A stretch of DNA of 51,058 bases from Caulobacteraceae bacterium (GTDB taxonomy: Bacteria; Pseudomonadota; Alphaproteobacteria; Caulobacterales; Caulobacteraceae): contig CANJLK010000022.1 in NCBI GenBank assembly GCA_947475465.1, positions 1 through 51,058 of the forward strand. The letters run 5' to 3'. Made by a program: the position numbers and the translations under genes. Below the pieces are notes generated by a model that saw nothing but the letters and a program-made list of their open reading frames with translations, did no database searches and was not told where the DNA came from. This document shows positions 44,148 to 51,058 of the stretch, one piece after another; positions within the stretch are counted from its first letter, which is position 1; every line of letters begins with the position of its first letter.

Positions 44148-44273
44148 CGTCATCCTCCGGTCAGCCAAAGGCTGATCCGGGGGACCGAGCGGATTTCGCC
44201 GCGAGGCAAGGTGTCGAGGCCGGACTCGGCGTGGGTCCCCCGGATCGCGTCTTCGCGCGACCGGAGGATGACG
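44148..44273. repeat. Nested inverted repeat between ccrM and mutY
   Basis: CGTCATCCTCCGGTC (44148-44162) is the exact reverse complement of 44259-44273. Inside it, GATCCGGGGGACC (44174-44186) is the exact reverse complement of 44234-44246. Each arm can also fold alone: TCAGCC-AAA-GGCTGA on the left, and a CGCG-TCTT-CGCG type hairpin on the right. It lies between convergent stops and looks like a paired palindromic intergenic element. Confidence 0.8.
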
Positions 44274-44281
44274 ATCGGAAA

Positions 44282-45361
44282 TCACAGCAACCCGTTCAAC
44301 CCCGCCTTCGCGGCCTTCAGGAACACGCTGGGCAGGCCGTCGAGATCGCGCCTCGGCGACCAGATCACACCCCCCTGGGTCACGCCGTCTGCCTCCCCCT
44401 CGGCCCGCAGCAGTTGCAGCGTGAGCGTGAAGTGGGTGAAGCCGTGTTCCACCTCGCCCACGCTGCGCCAGTCGGCCATGGCCGGCGCGGCGGCCATGGC
44501 CTCCGTCTCGCTCCACCGCGCGGCCCGCCAGTCGGAGCTGGGCAGCGCCAGCATCCCGCCCAGCAGCCCCTTCGGCGGCCGCCGCACAAGCGCAACCTCC
44601 GACCCCCGCGTCAGGATGTAGGCCACCCCATGGCGATGCGGCCGCTCCGCCTTGGCGGTGCGCCGGGGATAGGTCTCCGGCTCACCGCCCGCCAGGCCCG
44701 CGCAATGCGCCGCCACCGGGCAGCGGTCGCACTGCGGTTGCTTCGGCCGGCAGACCGTGGCCCCCAGGTCCATCAGCGCCTGCGCCCAGTCGCCGGGCCG
44801 CTCATTGCCCACCAGTCCGGCCGCCAGCCGCTTCAGCTCCGGCTTGGCGTCGGGCAACGGCTGGTCCACGGCGAACAGGCGGGCCATCACCCGCTCCACA
44901 TTGCCGTCCACCACATTGGCGGGCCGGCCAAAAGCGATCGCCGCCACCGCCGCGGCCGTATAGGGGCCAAGGCCGGGCAGGGCGCGTAGCCCGTCCTCCG
45001 TGTCCGGAAAAATGCCGCCGTGTTCCCCAGCCACCGCCCTGGCGCAGGCCAGCAGGTTGCGGGCCCGCGCGTAGTAGCCAAGCCCGGCCCAGGCGGCCAT
45101 CACCTCACCGTCGGCCTCCGCCGCCAAGTCTCCCACTGTCGGCCAGCGGGCGGTGAACCTCAGGAAATAGGGGGTGGCGTGCGGCACGGTCGTCTGCTGC
45201 AGCATCACCTCCGACAGCCACACGCGGTAGGGATCGGCCTTCGCACCGGCCGCTTGGGCCGCCGGCCGCACGCGCCACGGCAGGTCCCGCGCATTGGCGT
45301 CGTACCAGGCCAGGAGTTGTGCGCGCAGGGCGGTGTTCACGCCTCCCCATACCGCTATCAT
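44282..45361 (-). CDS. mutY: A/G-specific adenine glycosylase
   Basis: A MutY of about 359 residues that removes adenine mispaired with 8-oxoguanine. The N-terminal part has VWLSEVMLQQTTV (catalytic Glu), LPGLGPYTAAAVAAIAFG (helix-hairpin-helix) and VVDGNVERVMARLF (catalytic Asp). The 4Fe-4S cluster cysteines are spaced C-x6-C-x2-C-x5-C (CRPKQPQCDRCPVAAHC). The C-terminal NUDIX-like domain covers about residues 240-355. Several starts are possible (ATG 45403, 45376, 45361; GTG 45340). I chose 45361 because homologues begin near TALRAQLLAWYDANARDLPWR. Confidence 0.95.
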   Translation of the reverse strand: MIAVWGGVNTALRAQLLAWYDANARDLPWRVRPAAQAAGAKADPYRVWLSEVMLQQTTVPHATPYFLRFTARWPTVGDLAAEADGEVMAAWAGLGYYARARNLLACARAVAGEHGGIFPDTEDGLRALPGLGPYTAAAVAAIAFGRPANVVDGNVERVMARLFAVDQPLPDAKPELKRLAAGLVGNERPGDWAQALMDLGATVCRPKQPQCDRCPVAAHCAGLAGGEPETYPRRTAKAERPHRHGVAYILTRGSEVALVRRPPKGLLGGMLALPSSDWRAARWSETEAMAAAPAMADWRSVGEVEHGFTHFTLTLQLLRAEGEADGVTQGGVIWSPRRDLDGLPSVFLKAAKAGLNGLL

Positions 45362-45401
45362 CACTTCGAGCGCCATCGGCGCCGCGCAATCGCCAAGGCT
45401 C

Positions 45402-45974
45402 ATGATGACCGTCACCGCCCTCGATCCTAGGACCGCCCTGATCGTCCTCGACCTGCAGAAGGGCATTGCGGGATACCCCTTCATTCATCCCCTGACCGAC
45501 ATCGTCGCGCGGTCCGTAGCGCTTGCCGGGGCCTTCCGGGCCAGGGGGCTGCCGGTGGTGCTGGTGAACGTCGGGTCCGCGGCGCCCGGCCGGACCGAAC
45601 AGCCGCCGCCGCCGTCGCCCTATCCGCCAAGCTTCACCGAACTGATGCCGGACCTTCAGCAGCAGGCCTCCGACCACCTGGTCACCAAGCCCACCTGGGG
45701 CGCCTTCACGGGCACCGGCCTTGAGGCCTGGCTGCAGGACAGGGGCGTCACCCAGGTGGTGCTCACCGGCGTCGCCACCAGCATCGCCGTGGAATCGACA
45801 GCGCGCTTCGCCCACGAGCTCGGCTTCAACGTCACCCTGGCCGTCGACGCCATGACCGACCGCAGCACCGAGGCCCATGACCACTGCGTGACGCGCATCT
45901 TCCCCCGATTGGGCGAGACCGGCTCGACGCAGGACATCCTCGAGCTGCTCGCGGGCGCGCCTGATCCGCGCTAG
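45402..45974 (+). CDS. Isochorismatase-family hydrolase lacking the usual Cys
   Basis: A 190-residue cysteine-hydrolase-fold protein. The catalytic Asp (ALIVLDLQKGIAG) and Lys (LVTKPTWGAFTGTGL) of the family are present. In the segment that normally carries the nucleophilic Cys, the sequence is VVLTGVATSIAVESTARFA, with Ala at the Cys position. This points to an isochorismatase-like (non-thiol) chemistry or a loss of amidase activity; the substrate is unknown. Two consecutive ATG codons (45402, 45405) follow AAGG. The start region overlaps upstream mutY start candidates, so the two genes are tightly divergent. Confidence 0.86.
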   Translation: MMTVTALDPRTALIVLDLQKGIAGYPFIHPLTDIVARSVALAGAFRARGLPVVLVNVGSAAPGRTEQPPPPSPYPPSFTELMPDLQQQASDHLVTKPTWGAFTGTGLEAWLQDRGVTQVVLTGVATSIAVESTARFAHELGFNVTLAVDAMTDRSTEAHDHCVTRIFPRLGETGSTQDILELLAGAPDPR

Positions 45975-45982
45975 GTTGGGCC

Positions 45983-46525
45983 ATGGCCAAGCGCCCTCTG
46001 CCCTCGACCGAAGACGCGTTGCGGATCCTGACCGCCAAGCGCACCCGGCCGCCCCGCCGCCCGCCGCCGCCGCTCGGCCGGTCGCTCAACAAGACCCTGC
46101 GCGTGTTCGACGCCAAGTTCGGCCAGGGCCCCGGCGCCCTGGCCGCCCGCTGGCGCGAGGTGGTGGGCGCCGAGATCGCCAAGCGCACCGAGGTGGTCAA
46201 ACTCACCAGGGGCCGCAATGGCGGGCCCTCGTCGCTGGAGATCCGGGTGGCCGGCCCCGCCGCCGCCATCATCCAGCACCAGGCCCACGAGATCCTCGCC
46301 CGGGTGAACCTCTTCCTGGGCGCCGACGCGGTCCAGAAGCTGCGCATCGTTCAGGGCCCGCTGCGCCAGACCGCCGCCGCCCCGCCGCTCGCCCGCCGCC
46401 GTGTCCAGCCGCTCGACGCCGCCCAGGAGGCGGAACTGTCGCAGGGCCTCGCCGCCGCCCCCGAGGGGCCGCTCAAGGCCGCCCTCCTGGCGCTGGGCCG
46501 CGGCGTGCTGAAACAGCAGCGCTAA
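45983..46525 (+). CDS. DUF721 (DciA-like) protein
   Basis: A 180-residue basic protein. The DUF721 domain is recognised in LNKTLRVFDAKFGQGPGALAARWREVVG, SLEIRVAGPAAAIIQHQAHEILARVN and QKLRIVQGP. DciA proteins help load the replicative helicase DnaB in bacteria without DnaC. This longer alphaproteobacterial form has a Pro/Arg-rich N-terminus and an extra C-terminal helical region (DAAQEAELSQGL to ALGRGVL). Assignment as DciA is by domain only. It starts 8 bases after the preceding gene. Confidence 0.85.
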   Translation: MAKRPLPSTEDALRILTAKRTRPPRRPPPPLGRSLNKTLRVFDAKFGQGPGALAARWREVVGAEIAKRTEVVKLTRGRNGGPSSLEIRVAGPAAAIIQHQAHEILARVNLFLGADAVQKLRIVQGPLRQTAAAPPLARRRVQPLDAAQEAELSQGLAAAPEGPLKAALLALGRGVLKQQR

Positions 46526-46570
46526 TCGCCCGAAAACCGCCACCGTCGCGGAGCCAATGCGCAGGCGATG

Positions 46571-46595
46571 GAATCGGGCTTTAATCGCGCGTTAA
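46571..46595 (+). promoter_or_regulatory. Perfect CtrA box with adjacent GANTC site upstream of dsb-dsb-smc
   Basis: TTAA (46581-46584), 7 bases, TTAA (46592-46595) is an exact match to the CtrA consensus TTAA-N7-TTAA. A GANTC site (GAATC) is at 46571-46575, six bases before it. The pair lies 60 bases before the first dsbA-like ATG. Confidence 0.65.
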
Positions 46596-46654
46596 TACTC
46601 TCACGCCCGCGGGGCCGCTAAGGCCCGGCAAGCTACCAAGGAAAGTCGCCTCAC

Positions 46655-47266
46655 ATGTTCAGCCGTCGTCTCTTCGCCGCCGTGGCCCTGATGGGCGCCC
46701 TGGCGCTTGCCGGCTGCGGAAAGGGCGGCGCCGGCGGCGGCGTGACCGCCGAGGACATGAGCCTCGGCGACGCCAAGGCCAAGGTCCAGGTCACCGAATA
46801 CGCCTCGGCCAGCTGCGCCCACTGCGCGCGGTTCAACAACGACATCTTCCCGGCCTTCAAGGCCAAGTACATCGACACCGGCAAGGTGCACTACACGCTC
46901 AAGGAGTTCCTGACCCCGCCGGAGAACGTGGCGGCGGCGGGCTTCCTGCTGGCGCGCTGCGCGGGCAAGGACAAGTACTTCACCGTCCTGGATTCGATCT
47001 ACAAGAACCAGACCGAGATGTTCCAGACCGGCGACTTCCGCGGCGTCCTGCTGCGCATCGCCCAGTCCTCGGGCATGACCGAAGCCCAGTTCACCGCCTG
47101 CATCGGCGACGACGCGGCCCAGAAGGCCCTGGCCGCCCGGGTCGAAAAGCACGTCCAGGACGACAAGATCAGCTCCACCCCCACCTTCGTGATCGGCGGC
47201 GAGAAGCATGAGGGCGAAATGACCATGCCCGACCTCGACGCCGCTATCGCCAAGGCCGCCCAGTAA
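46655..47266 (+). CDS. DsbA-like thioredoxin-fold lipoprotein
   Basis: A 203-residue protein with a lipoprotein signal (lipobox LALAGC, Cys21) and a DsbA-type thioredoxin fold. The active site is CAHC in EYASASCAHCARFNND. The cis-Pro loop is SSTPTFVIGG. Two more cysteines (LLARCAGK and TACIGDD) lie in the helical insert. It probably makes or isomerises disulfides, or acts as a thiol reductase, at the membrane. It is followed after 20 bases by a paralogue and then by smc. AAGGAAAG precedes the ATG. Confidence 0.92.
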   Translation: MFSRRLFAAVALMGALALAGCGKGGAGGGVTAEDMSLGDAKAKVQVTEYASASCAHCARFNNDIFPAFKAKYIDTGKVHYTLKEFLTPPENVAAAGFLLARCAGKDKYFTVLDSIYKNQTEMFQTGDFRGVLLRIAQSSGMTEAQFTACIGDDAAQKALAARVEKHVQDDKISSTPTFVIGGEKHEGEMTMPDLDAAIAKAAQ

Positions 47267-47286
47267 CCAGGAAGGCCAGCCAGCTC

Positions 47287-47919
47287 ATGCATCGCTTCCG
47301 CCGCCCAGCCGCTCTTCTCCTGGCCTGGCTGGCGCTCGCCTGCGGGGTTTTCGCAGGTGGGGCCGCGCTCGCGGCCAGTCCCGGCGACATGAGCCTGGGC
47401 AATCCGAAAGCCAGGATCCAGGTGGTGGAGTACGCCTCGCTCTCCTGCCCGCACTGCGCCCACTTCAACGCCGACGTCTTCCCGGCCTTCAAGGCCAAGT
47501 ACATCGACACCGGCAAGGTCCACTTCGTGCTGCGTGAATTCCTGACCCCGCCGGCCAATGTGGCGGCGGCGGGGTGGATGCTGGCGCGCTGCGCGGGCCC
47601 GGCGAAGTACTTCTCCGTGGTCGACGGCGTCTTCAGGAGCCAGACCCAGTGGGTGGAGGGCGCCGACATCCGCGCCATCCTGCTGGCCGTCGCCAACGCC
47701 AACGGCCTGTCGGAGTCGCAGTTCGAGGCCTGCCTGCGGGATGAGACCGGCCGCCAGGCCCTGGAGTCGCGCGTCCAGCGGGCCATCGACGAGGGCCAGG
47801 TCAACTCCACCCCCACCATCGATATCAACGGCCGGCGGATGACCACCGTGCCGCAGTCGCTGGCCGACCTTGAGGCCGCCATGGCCAAGGCGCCCAAGCG
47901 CAAACCGGGAGGCGGCTAG
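47287..47919 (+). CDS. DsbA-like periplasmic thiol-disulfide protein
   Basis: A 210-residue paralogue of the preceding gene, with a cleavable signal peptide ([19 protein letters not shown], cleavage near AAS) instead of a lipobox. The active site is CPHC in [16 protein letters not shown], and the cis-Pro loop is [10 protein letters not shown]. It shares the exact stretch [15 protein letters not shown] with its neighbour, and 43 bases of DNA are identical there, which suggests recent duplication or gene conversion. It ends 7 bases before smc. Confidence 0.92.
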   Translation: MHRFRRPAALLLAWLALACGVFAGGAALAASPGDMSLGNPKARIQVVEYASLSCPHCAHFNADVFPAFKAKYIDTGKVHFVLREFLTPPANVAAAGWMLARCAGPAKYFSVVDGVFRSQTQWVEGADIRAILLAVANANGLSESQFEACLRDETGRQALESRVQRAIDEGQVNSTPTIDINGRRMTTVPQSLADLEAAMAKAPKRKPGGG

Positions 47920-47926
47920 ACCTCCC

Positions 47927-50900
47927 GTGCAGTTCCAGCGCCTGCGCCTTTCGGGCTTCAAGTCCTTCGTCGACGCCACCGAGTTCCGCATCGAACCGGG
48001 CGTCACGGGGATTGTCGGGCCCAATGGCTGCGGGAAGTCGAACCTGCTGGAGGCCCTTCGCTGGGTGATGGGCGCCAATTCGGCCAAGGCCATGCGGGCC
48101 GGCGGCATGGACGACGTGATCTTCGCCGGCGCCGCCAAGCGCCCCTCGCGCAACCACGCCGAGGTGACGCTGACCATCGACAACGCCGAGCGCCGCGCGC
48201 CCGCCGCCTTCAACGACGCGCCCGTCCTGGAGGTGGTCCGCCGGATCGACCGCGGCGCCGGTTCCACCTATCGCATCAACGGCCGCGAGGTCCGCGCCCG
48301 CGACGTCCAGCTGCTCTTCGCCGACGCCTCCACCGGCTCCAATTCCCCCGCACTGGTCCGCCAGGGGCAGATCTCCGAGCTGATCTCCGCCAAGCCGCAG
48401 AACCGCCGGATGATCCTGGAGGAGGCGGCCGGCGTCTCCGGCCTGCACTCCCGCCGCCATGAGGCCGAGCTGCGGCTGCGGGCCGCCGAGGCCAATCTCG
48501 CCCGCCTCGACGATGTCGCCCGCGAGCTGGAGGCCGCGCTCGCCCGCCTCAAGCGCGAGGCCCGCCAGGCCGAACGCTACAAGCGCCTGTCCGCCGAGAT
48601 CCGTAGCCTGCAGGGCGCCGTCCTCTACGCCCGCTGGGCCGAGGCCCGCGAGGCCGCCCAGCGCCTCACCGCGGAGGCCGCCGCCGCCATCCAGGCCGTG
48701 GAACAGACCGCCGCCGCCGCGGCCCAGGCCTCCACCCGCGCCGCCGACGCCGAGACCGCCATCAGGCCGCTGCGCGAAGCCGAAACCATCGCCGCGGCCA
48801 TTCTCCACAAGCTCGCCATCGACAAGGACCGCCTCGACCGCGAACACGAAGCCCACGCCGCCGAGCTGGAGCGTCTGCACGGCGAGATCGCCCGCATCGA
48901 CGCCGACCGCGGCCGCGAGACCCACATCACCGAGGACGCCCAGACGGCGCTCGCCCGCCTGGCCGGCGACCTGGAAGCCCTGACCGCCGCCATCGCCGCC
49001 GCGCCGGAAACCGCGCCCGCCCTCGAGTCGGCCGCCCGTGAGGCCGAGGCCGCCCGCGCCGCCGCCGAGGCCGAGGTCGAGGCCCTGGCGGCCCAGGCCG
49101 CCGCCGACGAAGCCCAGGCGCGCGCCGCCGCCACGCGGATCGAGGAAGCGCAAGCCCGCGCCGCCCGCACCCGCCGCGCGCTGGACCAGGCCCGCGCCGA
49201 ACGCGCCGCCCTCGACACCCAGGCTAACCCCGCCGCCGCCCAGGCGAGGGCTGACCTGGACGCGGCGGAAGCCGCCCTGGCCGCCGCCCGCGCCGCCCTC
49301 GACGCCGCCGAGGACGAGCGCACCAAGGCGCAGGCCCAGGAGAGCGACACCCGCGAAGCCGCCCGCAAGCTCGACGAACAGCTGGGCCGTCTCACCGCCG
49401 AGGCCCGGGCGTTGGCCGCCCTCGTGGCCCAGGCCCGCCGGGGCGGTTTTGCCCCGGCGCTCGATCAGGTCTCCCCCGACCGGGGCTATGAGAAGGCCCT
49501 GGCCGCGGCCCTCGGCGACGACCTCGATGCGGCCCTCGACAAGACCGCACCCTCCTTCTGGGCCTCTGCTAAACAGGACTGGCGCGACACCACGGCGCCG
49601 GCCTGGCCTGAAGGCGCGGCCCCACTCGCCCCCCTGATCAAGGCCCCGGCGGCGCTCGCCGCACGCCTGTCCTTCACTGCCCTGGTCGACCGCGCCGAGG
49701 GCGACCGGCTGCAAGCAGGCCTGCCGCCCGGCGCGCGCCTGGTCTCGAAGGAAGGCGACCTGTGGCGCTGGGACGGCTTCACCTCTCGCGCCGACGCGCC
49801 CCGTCCCGCCGCCGTGCGCCTGGAGCAGAAGACCCGCCTGGCCGAGGTCGAGGCCGAGATCGAGAAGCTGGAGCCCCGGGCCCAGACGGCCCGCGCGGCC
49901 CTGGCCGCCGCCAAGGCCGCCCTGCAGTCGGCGGAGGACCGCCTCAAGAACGTCCGCCGCGAGCCCCCGCTCGCCGAACAGCGCGCCATCGCCGCCCGCA
50001 CCGCCCTCGAACGTTTCGAGCGTGAGGCCGCTCGCAAGGAGGCCCAGGCCGCCTCCCTCGACGACGTCATCCGCCGCTTCGAGGCCGAATACGCCGAGCT
50101 CCAGGCCGCCGTCGCCCAGGCCCAGGAGGCGCAGAACGCTCAGGCTGACGCCGCTGGCCTCCTCGCGCGCCTGGCCACCGCCCGCGCCGCCGCCGGCCCG
50201 GCCCGCGAGGCCGCCGCCGCCGCCCGGTCGGCCTATGAGCTGGAGATCCGCGAACGCGACGGCCGCAGCCGCCGGCTGGAGGCCCTGACCAAGGACCGGG
50301 AGGCGTGGACCGCCCGCGCCAAGGCCGCCGCCAAACGCCTGGATGCGCTCGCCGAGGCCCGCACCAAGGCTCACGCCGAACTGGCCCGCGCCAAGGCCGC
50401 GCCGGAAACCCTGGAGACCCGCCGCGCCGCCCTGCTGGACGAGCTTGGCGTCGCCGAGGCCCGCCGCGCCAAGTCCTCCGACGCCCTCGCCGCCGCCGAA
50501 CATGAGCGGGCCGAGGCCGATCGCGCCCTGCGCTCGGCCGAGGCCCAGGCCTCCGAGGCCCGCGAGGTCCGCGCCAGCCTCACCGCCCACGCCGAGGCCG
50601 CCCAGGCCCGCCTCACCGAGGTCGCCGCCCAGATCCGCGAGACCGCCCGCATCGAGCCGGAACAACTGGCCCAGCAGCTGGCCGACGAGGCGGTCGCCAT
50701 CCCGCAGGACGCCGGCGGCATCGAGGCCCACCTCTACGCCCTGGAGCGCCAGCGCGACGCCATCGGCCCGGTCAACCTGCGCGCCGAGGACGAGGCCGCC
50801 GAGCACGCCGAGCGCCTGCAGACCATGCTCACCGAGCGCGCCGACCTCACCGGCGCCTTCGCCCGCCTGCGCCAGGGCATCGACGAACTCAACGCCGAGG

Positions 50901-51058
50901 GCCGCGAGCGCCTCCTGGCCGCCTTCGACGTCATCAACGAGCACTTCAAGGCGCTGTTCGACGCACTGTTCAACGGCGGCCAGGCCGAGTTGCGCCTGGT
51001 GGAATCCGAAGACCCGCTGGAGGCCGGTCTGGAGATCTACGCCTGCCCGCCCGGCAAG
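47927..51058 (+). CDS. smc: Chromosome segregation SMC protein, 5' part
   Basis: The frame is open from GTG 47927 to the window end, 1044 residues of an expected 1150 or so. The N-terminal head has [18 protein letters not shown] and the Walker A loop GPNGCGKS (31-38), and a Q-loop region near [19 protein letters not shown]. Long Ala/Glu/Arg-rich coiled coils run from about residue 170 to 500 and from 640 to 1000. The hinge lies between (about 505-640: [35 protein letters not shown]). The C-terminal head begins at [23 protein letters not shown]; the LSGG signature and Walker B are beyond the window. With ScpA/B it compacts and segregates the chromosome. Confidence 0.96.
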   Translation, partial: MQFQRLRLSGFKSFVDATEFRIEPGVTGIVGPNGCGKSNLLEALRWVMGANSAKAMRAGGMDDVIFAGAAKRPSRNHAEVTLTIDNAERRAPAAFNDAPVLEVVRRIDRGAGSTYRINGREVRARDVQLLFADASTGSNSPALVRQGQISELISAKPQNRRMILEEAAGVSGLHSRRHEAELRLRAAEANLARLDDVARELEAALARLKREARQAERYKRLSAEIRSLQGAVLYARWAEAREAAQRLTAEAAAAIQAVEQTAAAAAQASTRAADAETAIRPLREAETIAAAILHKLAIDKDRLDREHEAHAAELERLHGEIARIDADRGRETHITEDAQTALARLAGDLEALTAAIAAAPETAPALESAAREAEAARAAAEAEVEALAAQAAADEAQARAAATRIEEAQARAARTRRALDQARAERAALDTQANPAAAQARADLDAAEAALAAARAALDAAEDERTKAQAQESDTREAARKLDEQLGRLTAEARALAALVAQARRGGFAPALDQVSPDRGYEKALAAALGDDLDAALDKTAPSFWASAKQDWRDTTAPAWPEGAAPLAPLIKAPAALAARLSFTALVDRAEGDRLQAGLPPGARLVSKEGDLWRWDGFTSRADAPRPAAVRLEQKTRLAEVEAEIEKLEPRAQTARAALAAAKAALQSAEDRLKNVRREPPLAEQRAIAARTALERFEREAARKEAQAASLDDVIRRFEAEYAELQAAVAQAQEAQNAQADAAGLLARLATARAAAGPAREAAAAARSAYELEIRERDGRSRRLEALTKDREAWTARAKAAAKRLDALAEARTKAHAELARAKAAPETLETRRAALLDELGVAEARRAKSSDALAAAEHERAEADRALRSAEAQASEAREVRASLTAHAEAAQARLTEVAAQIRETARIEPEQLAQQLADEAVAIPQDAGGIEAHLYALERQRDAIGPVNLRAEDEAAEHAERLQTMLTERADLTGAFARLRQGIDELNAEGRERLLAAFDVINEHFKALFDALFNGGQAELRLVESEDPLEAGLEIYACPPGK

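Noticed and set aside
44145..44280. A CRISPR-like or insertion-sequence remnant at the inverted repeats after ccrM
   Set aside because: There are only two inverted arms with no direct repeats or spacers, no coding remnant and no target duplication that I can see. A small palindromic intergenic element fits better.
47825..50944. A minus-strand open frame of over 1000 codons opposite smc
   Set aside because: It is a Gly/Leu/Ala-rich shadow of the Ala/Glu/Arg-rich coiled coil of smc, with no recognisable domain and no start signal. smc on the plus strand has Walker A and the hinge.

Overview
The window is a gene-dense, very GC-rich (roughly 70%) chromosomal segment with ordinary housekeeping genes on both strands. 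It looks like a member of the Caulobacterales, close to Caulobacter or Phenylobacterium. The reasons are a CcrM-type GANTC methyltransferase with GANTC sites and a CtrA-like box in its promoter, a PdeA-like phosphodiesterase with a GEDEF motif, a sigF-nrsF sigma/anti-sigma pair, and the cox-surf1-thrC-M16-GNAT-pdeA gene order. The genus call is an inference. I see no prophage, insertion sequence, CRISPR array, rRNA or tRNA, and no gene-free stretch longer than 300 bases.

Region 1 (1-11.1 kb): the 3' end of an aa3 cytochrome c oxidase operon (ctaD fragment, ctaB, a 50-residue membrane protein, ctaG, ctaE, a DUF983 protein, surf1) runs into thrC and an M16 peptidase. A PHB-depolymerase-type esterase converges on it. 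A GNAT acetyltransferase and the pdeA-like gene follow.

Region 2 (11.1-17 kb): yqgE, a peroxiredoxin, and a sigma-F stress module. In that module a DUF1223 secreted thioredoxin-like protein and a methionine-rich secreted peptide are divergent from sigF-nrsF. Two GTAACC-N16-CGAA promoters lie back to back between them. A 3-methyladenine glycosylase and an acyl-CoA dehydrogenase follow on the minus strand.

Region 3 (17-28.8 kb): a cytochrome b561-YceI fusion, an exported methyltransferase-like protein, tsaC, an FAD-linked dehydrogenase, a hybrid histidine kinase, yaaA, a YbjN protein, an SPFH/NfeD membrane pair, and an exported protein made of five four-cysteine repeats, closed by a strong terminator.

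Region 4 (28.8-38.2 kb, mostly minus strand): a TPP-dependent enzyme and a feruloyl-CoA-synthase-like ligase, an ECF42 sigma/YCII pair, a TPR-ATP-grasp gene broken by an internal deletion, a dihydroorotase with an altered HxH motif, a family 9 glycosyltransferase, and ygfZ.

Region 5 (38.1-51 kb): a fluoroacetate-dehalogenase-like hydrolase, tag, rnhB, a DUF2332 protein, sthA, ccrM, mutY, an isochorismatase-family protein, a DUF721 (DciA-like) protein, two tandem DsbA-like thioredoxins and the 5' part of smc. A perfect TTAA-N7-TTAA CtrA box and a GANTC site precede the dsb-dsb-smc cluster.

No single undescribed defence or mobile system is evident. The best leads are the symmetric sigma-F control region with its exported products, the five-repeat cysteine protein, the CtrA/GANTC signals upstream of the dsb-smc cluster, and the deletion-broken ATP-grasp gene.
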